A stretch of 64,000 nucleotides of DNA, from NCBI GenBank assembly GCA_026745465.1, contig JACYXH010000216.1, positions 3,704,501 to 3,768,500 of the forward strand, given 5' to 3'. Within the stretch, counting starts at the first letter, position 1, and each line of letters begins with the position of its first letter. The position numbers and the translations under genes are program-made. The DNA comes from Lota lota (taxonomy: Eukaryota; Chordata; Actinopteri; Gadiformes; Lotidae). Below, in pieces: positions 1-64,000 of the stretch. Below the pieces are notes generated by a model. The model saw nothing but the letters and a program-made list of their open reading frames with translations. It did not search any database and had not been told where the DNA came from.

Positions 1-252
1 TTCATTGGTAATGAGGAAAAATGGGGAGCACAAAGGAACAGCAGCAGCCCTGCCTGGTCTCATCTGACCCGACAACGTAGCGATGCTCTGGCTGCTTGCT
101 CCTGCTTCTTCAGACCCCGTCTCCATGGCAGCGGTGAGGGGCTATCAGGCTTTCCCCTCAGCCTACCATATACACCTCACCCATGATGGCTCTGGCCAAT
201 ATGCGTAGTTAACGCATACACATTCAGACACACACACACACAAACAAACAGA

Positions 253-304
<52 letters not shown>

Positions 305-1980
305 CACACACATACATACAGACACACACACACATTCATACACACACACTTACATACAGACACACACATACACATACACTGCATAGATGAGGTGGAACTC
401 AATGTCTCATCCACTCTGTTGTACAGCATTTGAACTAGCAAATTGTTTTTTAGGCAGTAAAAGTAAACTTTCAACTTGATCATGTATGCTTTCTAAGGAA
501 GCTTTTTTTTTTTTTGCTAGTTTTTTTTCCTTTTCATGGACAGCTAATGTACAGTTTGATGGACATTGTTGGTAAGATAAATGTGTACTGTTTATTTTAA
601 ATCGATTGTCTTGAATGGCTGAACTGAGTGCCAGAGATGGCATATAAAATGCTATCAGTTGAATAGTGCTGTTTTGGTATCTTTTGCATAACTACTGAAT
701 ACCAAGATGATCAAAAGATTATCACTAAATGTGTATAATTTGTCCAACAGCACTGAAATGGTCAAATATATGTATGAATTCTAACTTTTTTTTATAAAGG
801 TAATGAAAACGTCTCATTGCTGATGATTTTATACAATTATAATTTAGAAAATCAATTAAAAACATAATTACAACACATGACAAATGCTTTTTAAATGTGT
901 TGCTTTTTTGTGATGTAAGGCTAGAGCTTTCATTGTATAAGCATTCATTTGAAATGAATCCATTTCTTGTTTTAAATTGTGTTCCCAGGCTGATAAATAT
1001 TCACAACGTTTTCTCTTAAATGTTCTCTTTGTTATTTTGATACATCCTTCAAGTGTTCTATTCATGTGTATTAAACAATATTGTACAGAAATCGAAAACG
1101 TCATCAAACCATGTCACATTGGTATATAGTTTAATGGCATTAAGATATGATAGTACATGGTCAACTTTTTGCATTTGTATTAACACATTATTATAATACA
1201 TTTGTTGTAGTCTTAACATGTGGAAAGCAAATAATGGCGGCTGTGTGAATCATAATTAACAAGGCACATCTTTTAAATCTTTCTTCGGACTAAGCACATT
1301 TATATTAAATGTTTAAAAGAAAAATGGACATGCATTTGTACTTTCATTGGAACACTCTCGCACATCTCTATCATACTCTCTCTATCTCTCTCACATGTAT
1401 AATTAACCTCCATGCTTTCTACACTTTATACTGAAACATTATAAAGTGATGTCATTCTAAGCTAAATCCCTACACTGTAATGACATATCATATTATTGTG
1501 TCATTATAGGTATCACAAGAATTGTCATTTTTGTGTTATTTTTACCATTATTATTACAATTATTATAAAACCACATTGTGCCTATACAAATAATAAAGTA
1601 TCTACCCCAAGTTTAAGGAATCATCTTTATTGTAGGTCTAAATCAATGGATTTTAATGAAGAGCGTTTGTGTATTGGAAATGTATGTGGATGTTTGTTAA
1701 CATGGGTCGCTTCAAATCAGTCCTCCACTATGCAGGCATTACATTGTGCACTATGGGTTTTAAGTGTAAATGACTCGCAGACACTTAGACACACCCACAT
1801 GAAACACTCTTATCTTGCAGATACACACTCCATCCATAAATTATTGCGTTTTGTGCAAAAACACAGCTGTGTGTGATGTGATAAAGGTTGTGAGGTTGTA
1901 AGAGATAGTGGCCGGCATCATATGCTGCCTTCTGGCTATCCAGGTTTGACCATGACCATTTAACTGTATGAGAACGTACC
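1..1980. other. Left flank, no gene supported
   Basis: AT-rich sequence with a CA-rich repeat at about 226-375 and otherwise mostly single-copy-looking DNA. In human, USP15 lies on this side of MON2, so this could be the 3' UTR or flank of a usp15 orthologue, but I recognise no USP15 coding sequence and make no call. The longer open frames here are either made of the CA repeat or lack any recognisable protein. Confidence 0.5.
226..375. repeat. CA-rich microsatellite
   Basis: Interrupted (CA)n tract with ACAT and ACAG variants, purest at about 256-296. Confidence 0.9.
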
Positions 1981-1984
1981 CTTA

Positions 1985-2421
1985 TTTTGAACCGTAGATG
2001 GCGCCATTTTCCTTATTCTGAATCAACTACTGTTTACGGAAGTCCAAATGACGTGTCACTGTCGACCAAAGCATTGTGGGAAAGACGCGTAGCTGGCAAT
2101 GGTGACGGCTGATGGCGTGAACCCCACAGCTGAAATTGCCAAATATCTCAGACAGCGAATGGCACGATAAATTATATTTGAAAGAACAATGTTGCTTAAC
2201 GAAGCCCTTATCAACCGTCTGTGAAGAAAGCCAACATATGTGTGTGTCAACGCGGACATCCTGTGCAAGGGGCACCGACAGCAGGAAAAGTGGCGTTTAG
2301 TGTCAATGGACGCTAGTGCAAATTGTATTTTCCATAGTAGGCGAACAAGTGGAGCTCGTTGTGTATCAGGGTTGTCCAGCGGTTTGAAGTGTGGAATTTG
2401 TTTTAACTGAAGAACGACAAA
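1985..2421 (+). promoter_or_regulatory. mon2: Probable mon2 promoter and 5' UTR
   Basis: This is the stretch just upstream of the mon2 start codon and is richer in CpG than the DNA to its left. Three motifs typical of TATA-less vertebrate promoters are visible. A palindromic YY1-like site, GATGGCGCCATTTT, covers about 1998-2010. A half CRE, TGACGTG, lies at about 2049-2055. GCATTGTGGGAAA at 2071-2083 is the reverse complement of the core of the ZNF143/THAP11-type element (TTCCCACAATGC). No TATA box is evident. An in-frame TAA at 2404-2406 closes the frame before the ATG. The transcription start is not visible; somewhere between 2050 and 2300 is a guess. Confidence 0.45.
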
Positions 2422-43555
<41,134 letters not shown>

Positions 43556-44215
43556 CCAGGCTAGCCCAGCTTTTCTATCATGTGGGCGGGCGCTGGGTGT
43601 CGTTTTTCTTTTCTTTTCTACAACGGAGCATTCATGAATGTCTTTCTTGACCCGATCTCACACTGGCACATGCGCTCGTACACACACACGCATATATTCA
43701 CACACACATACACAGGCAAACACACGCACACTACCCACAACATGTGGACAGACTCTGAATCCGAAGTGACCCGCGGCCGTGTCAGACATGATGCCTGCTC
43801 GGACCGCACTGACATCTCTGACGACTTGATCTACTAAAATACAGAGGACTCCGCCCCTCTCACTCCACCCGCTCACACAGAGAAAAAAAACTCACTCCAG
43901 CACACCGGAGTCATGTTGAAAGAAAAAAAAGAAACACAGTGTGTCCTTTGGAGATTTGTTTTCTTTTCCTAATGATGAAACTATGTACAGTGTGTGGTGG
44001 TAGTCATGATGTAATTAAATTAAAACAAAATTAATAATAATAATAACAATGATACTTTACTGATCGAACAGAGACTTTTGCACCATTTTCAACCATGTGG
44101 GTTTTATGCAAGAGAAAAAGCAGTGTTTACTGTAACATTCTATGTCATCATTGGTCAGCCATTTGAGGAAGGGATGTTCTTGTCTGCATCAAATAAATGG
44201 GACAGTTCAACAAAC
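43556..44215 (+). other. mon2: mon2 3' UTR (probable)
   Basis: Sequence after the stop runs CA-rich (43676-43735), then AT-rich, to a canonical AATAAA at 44192-44197. No other gene is recognised here. Confidence 0.7.
44192..44197 (+). terminator. mon2: Probable mon2 poly(A) signal AATAAA
   Basis: First perfect AATAAA well past the mon2 stop (about 640 nt), followed by a GT/T-rich stretch (TGTTTGCTTGATTGTG, about 44226). Confidence 0.6.
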
Positions 44216-44700
44216 AACTCGCCATGTTTGCTTGATTGTGAACTATTGCTATTTGTTTGGCTGTTGGGTTTTGCATACACCAACACCTCCGTCAAAGTGT
44301 TTTTATTATTGCAATTAATATTATACGTGGAAAATGCAGTCGTTTAAAAAGAAATCACATGAATGGAGCAATTAACAGTTTGGCAGTGTTAATTTGCAGA
44401 GGGTATTCACTAATGGATTTAACCTATGGTTGTTTGTATGATGAATTGCATACGAACGTGTTATAATAACACTGTTATTCAATTCATCCGAAAAAGGAAA
44501 TGAAGGTGAATCAACATCCAAACACTGAACAATATACACAATTTCAGTAGTAAGGCACAATATCGCAACAATAAAATAAAAATAAAATATATAAATGCAT
44601 GCATTATTGGATCCCTTATAAAATTGTTTTTTTTTTCCATTTGTTATTTTTTCCTTCCCCAGGTAATCATCACTGAGGTTAGAATTTAAACTCTGGATTC
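44216..44700. other. Short intergenic stretch
   Basis: AT-rich, nothing recognised. Confidence 0.6.
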
Positions 44701-44789
44701 TAAGTAGTACAGGTATGCGTGCCGCGGATGTCTCGTCATACAAAAACATAATTAACTATTGGATTTTCTACACGCTCATTTTCAAGCTG

Positions 44790-45123
44790 GACACACGGTA
44801 TTGTAACGAAGCCAAAGGCGGGCGTGGATGCTGTTGTCTTTCGGGTCATTTGAGGGAAAGGACCGCGGGTTGTCTGGGTGAGCTGGGGAAAACGGCGAGG
44901 AGGAGGAGGAGAAAGAGGGAGGTCTGCTTTGGGCGGGGTTTCCTCTCTAGTATTTCAAGTCTGCTCTCTGAAGAAGGGGGAGAATCTGGTGCAAGGACTG
45001 GGAATGTTGCTGTTCTATCGGAGCTGCCGAAGTCATCTTATGTTTAGGGAATTTTGCTTTTCGTAGATTTCTTGCGTTTTCTCGATTTTTCCTCGTGTCC
45101 CGACTTCTGCGGTGGACCATGTA
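44790..45123 (+). promoter_or_regulatory. mirlet7i: GC-rich region upstream of let-7i, likely primary-transcript promoter
   Basis: CpG- and purine-rich block within AT-rich surroundings, with GC boxes GGCGGGCGTGG (about 44816-44826) and GGGCGGGG (44931-44938) and a GAGGAGGAGGAG stretch. It ends at the let-7i hairpin. Promoter function is inferred from position and composition only. Confidence 0.4.
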
Positions 45124-45208
45124 CTGGCTGAGGTAGTAGTTTGTGCTGTTGGTTGGGTTGACACACTGCCCGCTATGGAGATGACTGCGCAAGCTACTGC
45201 CTTGCCAG
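45124..45208 (+). ncRNA. mirlet7i: let-7i microRNA precursor hairpin
   Basis: Mature 5p at 45129-45150 starts with the let-7 seed TGAGGTAG and matches let-7i (TGAGGTAGTAGTTTGTGCTG then TT) at every position. The 3p arm at 45185-45206 starts CTGCGCAAGCTACTGCC and differs from the human 3p, as I remember it, only at the last base. The stem is closed by CTGGC/GCCAG (45124-45128, 45204-45208) and the loop is diverged. It represses let-7 targets such as lin-28 and ras-type genes by seed pairing. Its place between mon2 and ppm1h is the same as in human. No second microRNA was found in a cluster. Confidence 0.99.
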
Positions 45209-45250
45209 TGCTGGTGTTCTACTACAACCGAAGAATGTTATGCGCGTGTC

Positions 45251-45258
45251 AGGTAACC
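45251..45258 (+). promoter_or_regulatory. Possible splice donor just after let-7i
   Basis: CAG|GTAACC, 43 nt after the hairpin, would make let-7i part of the first exon of a spliced non-coding host transcript, as reported for the human locus. No downstream exon could be identified. Confidence 0.3.
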
Positions 45259-47836
45259 CTAGCTCATAGTATTCATAATGTTTAAAACTCATCTGTATAG
45301 AAAACTAAATCTCAATTTTATAATTCGCCTTTTAATCTGCCTTTCCTGTACAGTAACATTTAGAGTCGACCGTTAACAGCATTTGTAACTACCATGTGTC
45401 ATCAAATAAAATTGATTTTATCCATTGGAAAAAAGCTCGTCTCATGTATGCAACTTTGGTTACCACATTGCATGACACGATGGACAATCTATGCAGACTT
45501 GACTTTCGAGTTCGAGCTTCAGCTCTTGGTTTGATTATTGCTTCGGATCATGTTAAAGAATGCTCTTTCATATTGGAGAGGGGGGGAAATAAACGTTCAG
45601 TAAATTTTCAGTATTGGAATGTAACTCAGTTCTAAACATTCTTGTCTTAGTCAATATAAGTACCGTGCCAACGGACGGGGCATCGAATCGATGTACATCG
45701 TTTTTACTATATCTGGCATGGCGGGTTTAGTAGAAAGCATGTAGGTCATTGGGCTGGTTCTTAGGGTAAGAGAGGATCATGAATTGTAACGTTATCCCGG
45801 TCTACCGCAACGCAATTTCCGGGCTGTTACTTCCTATGTACGTCTACGCCAGTTAACCGACCCCGGAGCAAGAATGGTAATAACTTTACGAGAATAACAA
45901 CGACAAGAGAATACATATGGAGTTTCTACAAACATTTAGACAAATCAATTTTCGAAACATGACGGAAATCGATATCACTCCTTCTCGCGCCGCTAAACCC
46001 ATGTAATCGATAGTCCCGCCCGCTCTCGCCAATAACGCTCATTTTGGAGCATCCCGTTCCAGGAGTTCCGTCGTGAGCTGAGAACGCATGGGAACGAGGT
46101 TAGCTGTTGCTATAGAGAAGTGACGTGGCCACTACTGCCCTGTAGCATGCAGTACTGTATCTGCGTTCATACACATTAGTCGCCTCCTTACCATGGGGTT
46201 TGTTCATCTACTGTTCGTTGCGCACAGGAACAGAACATGCTTTGTGCCACCTATAGGCTTATGTCCGGGTAATGGCACCCACCCGGACATGTTAAAAACG
46301 CCCACATACTTCAGGATGTTTGCTACCCAAGGGCATTCAAAAATAAATGATATTCGCTATAGAAAGTATACGATATACTTGCACGACCACCATTACAACG
46401 CATGGTCTCTACTCTTCAGTTATAAATGCCTAGCACGAATATAGCCACTTTTGACACAATGAGGCTGCTACTACTAAATGACAGCATCGGTTCAGTCGAT
46501 ATTCAATATATCTTTATCATTATATATATTCATTACAGTTATACACTGATGTGATTTGGATGAGATTGGAGGGGGTACGATTTGATTGGCTGCAGTGACA
46601 GACTGCCATGCGTAGTCCGTGCACAGGCTGCTGTTTTAATCCCCAACTCCAGGGATTGTGTGAGCCTGCATTTGACCTCCCAGGAGGACTAGCATGAAAT
46701 ATTTATGAGTTCACACTTCCTGGTGTGTTACGGAGTTATGTTCATTTCGGGCCACGATTATTCACACTCAACATCTGCTGTGATGAAGGGTGGAATTCGG
46801 AGGGCCCCAAGTTGATGGCTTACTACACACACACTAAGAAAGGCAATGTGGCAAATGATGGACGGCATGATTGCAGAGTTAAGTATAGGATAATGTTTTT
46901 ATATTTGGAAAAGTTATATAGATTGCAATAATGTACACCCACTAAGGCAAACCTACGATTGGGAAAACAAAAATAAATGTATTTTTAGAGGTGTGAATCA
47001 TTCCGATTATTTTTTTATGTTCACGTTGTGTGGTTATTTGGGGAGCAACATCCAAACCTCTTATCATCCGTGATTCAAACACGCTAGGACCGATGCCAGT
47101 ATTTCACAGTGTGCTACTATTCCACGGACTGCCAAAGCAATTTCTCTGCGTAATGAGGGGTCGCCTCTTGAGGGGCCGGGTGTTAATGGAGGACATTACA
47201 CTGCTATCCACGAGTCATCCAGGACCCATCCGTGTGTAAGTGGTCCTACACGATCCAGATTCAAGCCTAGCACTGAACTATGAGCTCTGACTACGCCGTA
47301 AAAACACATTGGCTCTGTGAAGCCCCCACATGCACATAAACACACACTTGTAAGGAATATGTGCCGACTGAGACGATGGCCACAGCTGCAAGGGTGTGTG
47401 AGGGGGAGGGGGGTGTACACGGTAGCCAACATTCCTCGCATGCCTTCATACGATTGGCCGATGGTGACGCGTAACGCTCGGATTGTGTGAGGTTGGTGGA
47501 GGGGGTTTGAACGTCCTTAGGTTTGGCAGGTGGATCCCTACCAGGGAGCATCCCTGTTGGTACGGTCTGCTTAAGACCGGGCTGGGTATGTGAAACCCAA
47601 TAGGACTCGATTTGCCTTTACACAACAAAAAAAAAAACCTTCCTGGAGAAGGCGACCAGTCGAAAAAAAAATAATGGCAGATTGTTCTTCTCTCGTTGGA
47701 ATGTGCTGAGAAGACGGACACACACGTATACACACGCACACACACAATAATGGAGAGGAGTAGGACTTCATCACTGCTAGCTCCACTCTGAAGCTACTCT
47801 TCGTTAGTGGAAGGGGCCTGTATACGGAGGGTGTAT

Positions 47837-47840
47837 GTGT

Positions 47841-47886
<46 letters not shown>
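47837..47886 (+). repeat. (TG)n followed by G32
   Basis: TG repeat passing into 32 consecutive G. Confidence 0.95.
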
Positions 47887-47888
<2 letters not shown>

Positions 47889-48247
47889 GTGGGCGTCGGC
47901 GACCTTGGAAAAACCAGCCACCCACAGGAAAGCCTGTGTCATCATTGCCGTCATCCAATCTGGACCACACACACACACACACAGGGAGTAGTGCCAGATC
48001 AGTGCTGGTCTGGGGGTAGAAGGACACTGGTCTGGTCTGCTGGGACCAGATGGCTCCACCCAGGGGGGGGCGGCCCAGCCGCAGTCCACCAGCCTTTAAA
48101 GTTCAGTGTCTTAAGCGTGGTTTATGGGGACACACATTTAAAACGTGACGGATAGCAAGTGTGTTACATTTACTTAACATTAATTTCACCCCCCGATTAT
48201 TAAGTCTCGGAAAAAAGAAGACCCTTAGCTGAATGTGGAATTCTGCA

Positions 48248-48300
48248 TTCAGTTCCCCTACCCAGCTAGTGTTTAGATGGCCTCTGGGTAAATAAGCCTC
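48248..48300. mobile_element. Half-copy of the palindromic MITE-like element
   Basis: TTCAGTTCCCCTACCCAGCT, then AGTGTTTAG and CTGGGTAAATAAGCCTC, parallels the right half of the element at 21028-21163. Confidence 0.4.
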
Positions 48301-49084
48301 ATTCCCCGGAGTCACTGCTTCCAATGTGTTGTCTCAATTTCCGTGATTGCTTAATCAACCCTGAGCACATTTTTTTTTTAACAAGAGGCCACAGGGACCA
48401 TTCCCATTTTAACATGTTGCTGACTAGACGATGTGGTGTGTTGAACATAAACTGGTATCAGTCAGTCTTGGCAGTTTCTCATCAACGCTCATTGAGTAAG
48501 TGGGTGCTAGAATCAATATCTCCCAGGCTTGGAGATTTTGGCCTGAATAGATTAAATAGTCTAGACTTTACTTTTTCATAACTTCCACTGAATAACCTCA
48601 TCACAGGGATATCTCTGAGCGCTGGTTAAGATTGTTGTTGAAACTTTGTCATGGCACCAGTTTTAGGATTTTTATTGAGTATTTATTAATCAAGCACTAC
48701 AATTTAAAATTGAAATAACAGAACTTACGAAGTTCAGGATTTCTAAGAACTATGCAAATGTTGCATTCTGTGCTGTACATGCCCCTGTTGCATCCAGAAG
48801 AAAACACACTTGAGGGTGAGTACTGTGTTATAATTTCCCATCTGGAGTCTGGTTTATCAGTGGTTGGCATCACTAGCCTAGTATTACTGGCTCAGAAAGG
48901 GAGTAGGCCTCACATGGTCCATCCATGAGAGGATAAATGAGAATATCCTCTGACTGTAAGAGTAACCACACACTAAAGTCTGACCTCAGGCACAGCACCA
49001 AACTGTCAGTGCCAGGTAGTGACATCACCAGCCAGGCACCATTTCAGCCAATCAGGAATAACCACTGTTTAAGTGTTTGGTTAC

Positions 49085-49295
49085 CCTACAAGTCAAGTTA
49101 TTTGTATAGCCCTTAATCACTGTTACAGTCTCAGAGGGCCTCACAGGCCACATTATACGGCACCCCCTATTAACCCTAAGCCCTCTAAAGGGCAAGGAAA
49201 AACACTCCTACTTATCAAGGAAGAAACCGTGAGAAGGAACACAGAAAGAGGGAACCCTCCTTCTAGGGATGGTTAGGAGTGCAATGGGTGCCATA
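49085..49295 (+). repeat. Dispersed teleost repeat ('GGCAAGGAAAAACTCC' family)
   Basis: Begins AAGTCAAGTTATTTGTATAG and contains AAAGGGCAAGGAAAAACACT and GAAGAAACCGTGAGAAGGAA, phrases I know from an abundant fish repeat. Class unknown. Confidence 0.55.
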
Positions 49296-49500
49296 ATGGA
49301 CAGACATAATAGTAGCATAACAAGCAATGCAGTTTCAATAACAACTGTTTGGTTACTCTCGGCCCAATGTGGGGTTTTAGTTTCTACTTTAATTAACAAT
49401 AATGTACAAAGAGCTGGACTTTCAGACTTTGCTGATCATTTACAAGTCAATAAATAAACACTCAATAAATAAAACAACTTGTAACTCGAGAGATCATGGC

Positions 49501-49506
49501 TTTATT
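49501..49506 (-). terminator. ppm1h: Candidate ppm1h poly(A) signal
   Basis: TTTATT on the plus strand, AATAAA in the gene's direction. Confidence 0.4.
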
Positions 49507-51454
49507 CACGTCATCAATGCTACCACCACAAGGAAAGGATCGTAATGATCCATTTCTTCTTGTTACAGAGTAAGACATGGCTTCAAAGAGCTCTTATGGA
49601 GATACCACATCGTTTTTTTTACATTTAAAAGCTCATAGCTCATAGTACATAGTCCTCCTCAAATTACATTACATTTCCAAAACCGTACGAATGACTACAG
49701 TTTAATCAAGTAGGAAAGAAAACATACAGCACTAAAATATAACAGCAGACATAAAGATGAACCTTTGCCCTTGGAATTGTATTTACAGAGTTTACCTAAA
49801 TAACCTTGTGCTTTTAATTGTTTAATGAGAGAAGACCTCTACTTGTTATAAATACAATTAATCATGCATACCAATCTAATGCAGAATAGGAAAACGAAGA
49901 CTGAACATAAGTTCCTACATAAGTATATTTGTGGTGTATATTGTAGAGACACAACTATGCATACTTCATTACGAAGGGTTTAATCTGTTTAATTTGAAAA
50001 CGGAAATGGGTGGCGGTAAAACTGTAAAAAACAAATACAACATAACATAAGTATACGACAAACTCAATATAGTAATCCATCACACAGCTTCCTGAGTGAC
50101 TTGGTTTTTAACTGCAGTGCATTGCTGCACAAACATGGCACAGGAATCATTCGGTGTGTATTATAAAGTTTATGAGAATATCTACTATTTTGAATGGATT
50201 TAAGACATTAAAGGAGGGAAACAACGAGGTAGATCACTGGATTTACACTAAATTATAATTTTTTAAAATCACATTGCACTATGACTTCATTTTAAGGTAG
50301 TGTGATGACGTAATAGGAAGGGCTGTGTACATTAAGCGGACACCAATAATCGGAATACTTCTCCTTCACTTTTGATAAAAGCATCAGAAAAAAATGCTTT
50401 GTTTCCTTTGTCTTCTTAAATTATTGGTTACCAACAGAAGTCATAAAATGATCACACACAGTAAAACAATTAAATATTAGCGCTTACTGCCTAGCCTGAC
50501 ATCAATTAATGTTTTGTCCCATCAAAGACTCGTACCTTCATCCTTAGAGATTCATTCTGACCTTTTGGATGCTGTTGACCTTTTTGAGGGCATTTGAACA
50601 AATTGATTGAAAGGATTACATGTTTTTTTTAATATAAACGTCAACTAGGGTAAAACGTCAAAGCAATAAAAACACAAAGCAGTTATGATAAATATATATG
50701 CAGCCTGTTCACTGCCATATTCTTCAATAGTCTTTCAAAATATTGTTAATTATTAACAATAACACCAAATGTATATTCACTTCTCATCTTGAGGTGCCAA
50801 CCCATTTTCTCACAAACCGCAAAAAATAAACCAATACATTTCTTTGACCAGAATATACAACATTTTACCATCTGAGGATTGTTATACACAAACACTTATT
50901 GCCATTAAGCGGGGTAAAGAAGGCCTATTTAGGAATACACTTTAACACCATCCATTGCCCTGTGCAGTTGCCTTTGAACTCTTTAAAATAAATGAAAGAC
51001 AGCATGTGGAGCAATTGATTCTAAAGCAAAACAGATTTTAATTGTTTAAGGTGTGACGTCAGGTCTAATTTGAAAACTTGGCATTGGGTTCACTTTAATG
51101 GGCAAGTCTCATCCCTTGAGTAAGTTCAGGGTCGCCTCACCAAAGGCCAACAGAGGACAGGTCTACGACATTTTCAAATGGTGGACTCCATTTTAAACGC
51201 TGCTCAGTGTGATTTGTGCTGCAGGGTTCCCCAGCCAGTCTTAATCCTCTGAATCGTTAAAACACCAGCAAAATGAAAGATGTACGTTTTCCCAATTTGA
51301 ATATTTTTGTGCATCCAATAGGTTTTTGCAGTAGCATGATTATGGTCTGGGGTGTGTGGCCTCACATGAACTTTAGCTCACTTCCTGAATCCTTTACATT
51401 TAAATCCTTTGAATCATTGCTGATCCAGTGCCAGTCAAGCTCTACATGCCGAAA

Positions 51455-51478
51455 CCCCCCCCCCCCCCCCCCCCCCCC
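51455..51478. repeat. C24 homopolymer
   Basis: 24 C on the plus strand, within the probable ppm1h 3' UTR. Confidence 0.95.
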
Positions 51479-51643
51479 GTCCCAAATTCTAGATACAGTA
51501 TTATTCTGAAGAAAACCTGGAGGATTTAAATAATGTTGAGTGTTCACAATCACTGATGAGACTTTTACAGACGTTTGAAATGGAGGATTGAAGGATCGAC
51601 GAGAACACAGACAGAACAAGGGGTGAGGCGGTGACGGGATTGG

Positions 51644-63188
<11,545 letters not shown>

Positions 63189-64000
63189 CTGAAGACACAA
63201 ACGCACACGCACGCACACACACACAGGTTATCCAGGGTTGAGGCATCGTGACATACATGATGTGATTGTAATAGTACCCCACAGTTAATTCAAGGTTGTT
63301 GTTTTAATCCACCGATGATGGAAATCATTAATCACCACACCGAACACACAAACGTCTATTGGTCAAAGATCATCTCAAAAAAGTTTGGCAAGGCCCCCGG
63401 TTAATAAGCCAGTTCAGTAACCCACATTGATTCCATGTTAATTAAAATACATGAAAAATATATATCATCAGGAATATACATTCCTTTGTTATCACCATCG
63501 TTGCTGGAGAATAGTTCACCAGAAAACGACACTAAACCATCAACAACTATAAACCACTAACACTATGAGAAGACTTATCAACTGTACATTTACAGTGTTA
63601 TATATGAGCATATGTATTCAAAGCCCTTATTTAAGGACTCAACCCTCCCACCCATCCCTTATTAATAGCAGCATCGCTCTCATCATATGATCAGTTTCCC
63701 TTGCTGTAGTTCCACGTACATAACGTGTAGAGCCGTGTATGTAATTGTGTTGTGTCTGAAATGTAAAAAGGGACACAAAGACAAAAGGATACTGTGTGGG
63801 TTAAAGGTCGGATATGCAAGTTTGACAGAAATAGCCAATTTCTTATTTGGTTAGAATTTGGTTAAACTCTCATTACACAAGTTGCGTGTTGGTAAAGCAG
63901 ATATAAGGGGCATGGAGGGCGGGGCAGAGGGAACCAATGAGACCAATAGGAACAACCTTTCCGAATTTCAAATGGCACAGCGAATCATACATACTGCAGC
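63189..64000 (-). other. ppm1h: ppm1h intron, runs off the window
   Basis: A CA-rich tract at 63200-63227 (TG in sense, before the acceptor), then AT-rich DNA. No further exon recognised. Confidence 0.7.

Larger units (their letters stand above)
45300..49480. other. Intergenic region between let-7i and ppm1h
   Basis: No coding gene recognised. A modest CpG-rich patch lies at 45780-46130 (CCCGCCCGC, GCCAAT), a G32 run at 47855-47886, a half-copy of the palindromic MITE at about 48248-48300 and a dispersed fish repeat at 49085-49295. Open frames in this stretch have no recognisable protein. Confidence 0.65.
49490..51643 (-). other. ppm1h: ppm1h 3' UTR (probable)
   Basis: About 2.1 kb of AT-rich DNA without coding sequence, directly downstream of the ppm1h stop in its reading direction. 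A candidate poly(A) signal, AATAAA on the minus strand, is at 49501-49506. It includes a G24 run in the sense strand (51455-51478). Other AATAAA-like sequences exist, so the exact end is uncertain. Confidence 0.5.

Noticed and set aside
1-250. 3' end of a usp15 orthologue, expected here from human gene order
   Set aside because: No recognisable USP15 residues or poly(A) site; order alone is not enough.
46193-46444. Small open frames in the let-7i to ppm1h interval as genes
   Set aside because: No recognisable domain, start context or splice structure.

Overview
This window is vertebrate genomic DNA, almost certainly from a ray-finned fish. It has large genes split into many short exons, GT-AG introns packed with dinucleotide repeats, tRNA-derived SINE fragments and a Tc1-like transposon of a type common in fish. 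The number and length of (TG)n, (TC)n, (TCTG)n and poly-G runs would suit a codfish (Gadidae), but that species guess is inference only.

Layout. (1) 1-1980: AT-rich flank with a CA repeat and no gene I can support. (2) 1985-2421: probable promoter and 5' UTR of mon2. (3) 2422-43555, plus strand: the complete mon2 gene. I could place 35 coding exons whose phases all agree, giving 5,178 nt and 1,725 residues, close to the roughly 1,717 of mammalian MON2. One of them is an 18-nt microexon encoding IQLFAP. Intron 6 holds a nearly whole Tc1-like transposon. (4) 43556 to about 44215: mon2 3' UTR. (5) 45124-45208: the let-7i microRNA hairpin, with a GC-rich likely promoter in front and a possible splice donor behind. 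(6) 45300-49480: intergenic DNA with dispersed repeats. (7) 49490-63188, minus strand: the 3' part of ppm1h (PP2C-family phosphatase), seven exons encoding its last 262 residues, preceded on the chromosome by a long AT-rich 3' UTR. Its 5' exons lie beyond the right edge.

The order mon2, let-7i, ppm1h (the last inverted) is the same as on human chromosome 12, so this is an old conserved block and supports calling the phosphatase ppm1h and not ppm1j or ppm1m. MON2 and PPM1H both act in Golgi and endosomal membrane traffic (a retromer/flippase scaffold and a Rab phosphatase), but their adjacency looks inherited and nothing here shows shared regulation.

I found no new multi-gene system. The unusual content is in how the introns are built. 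Many acceptors have long (TG)n or (TC)n tracts where the polypyrimidine tract should be. At least two introns start with AC repeats and end with GT repeats that could pair across the intron. The end of mon2 exon 14 with its splice donor has been copied six times into the following intron. A 96-bp segment is repeated on both sides of exon 5, and one ppm1h intron appears to use a GC donor.
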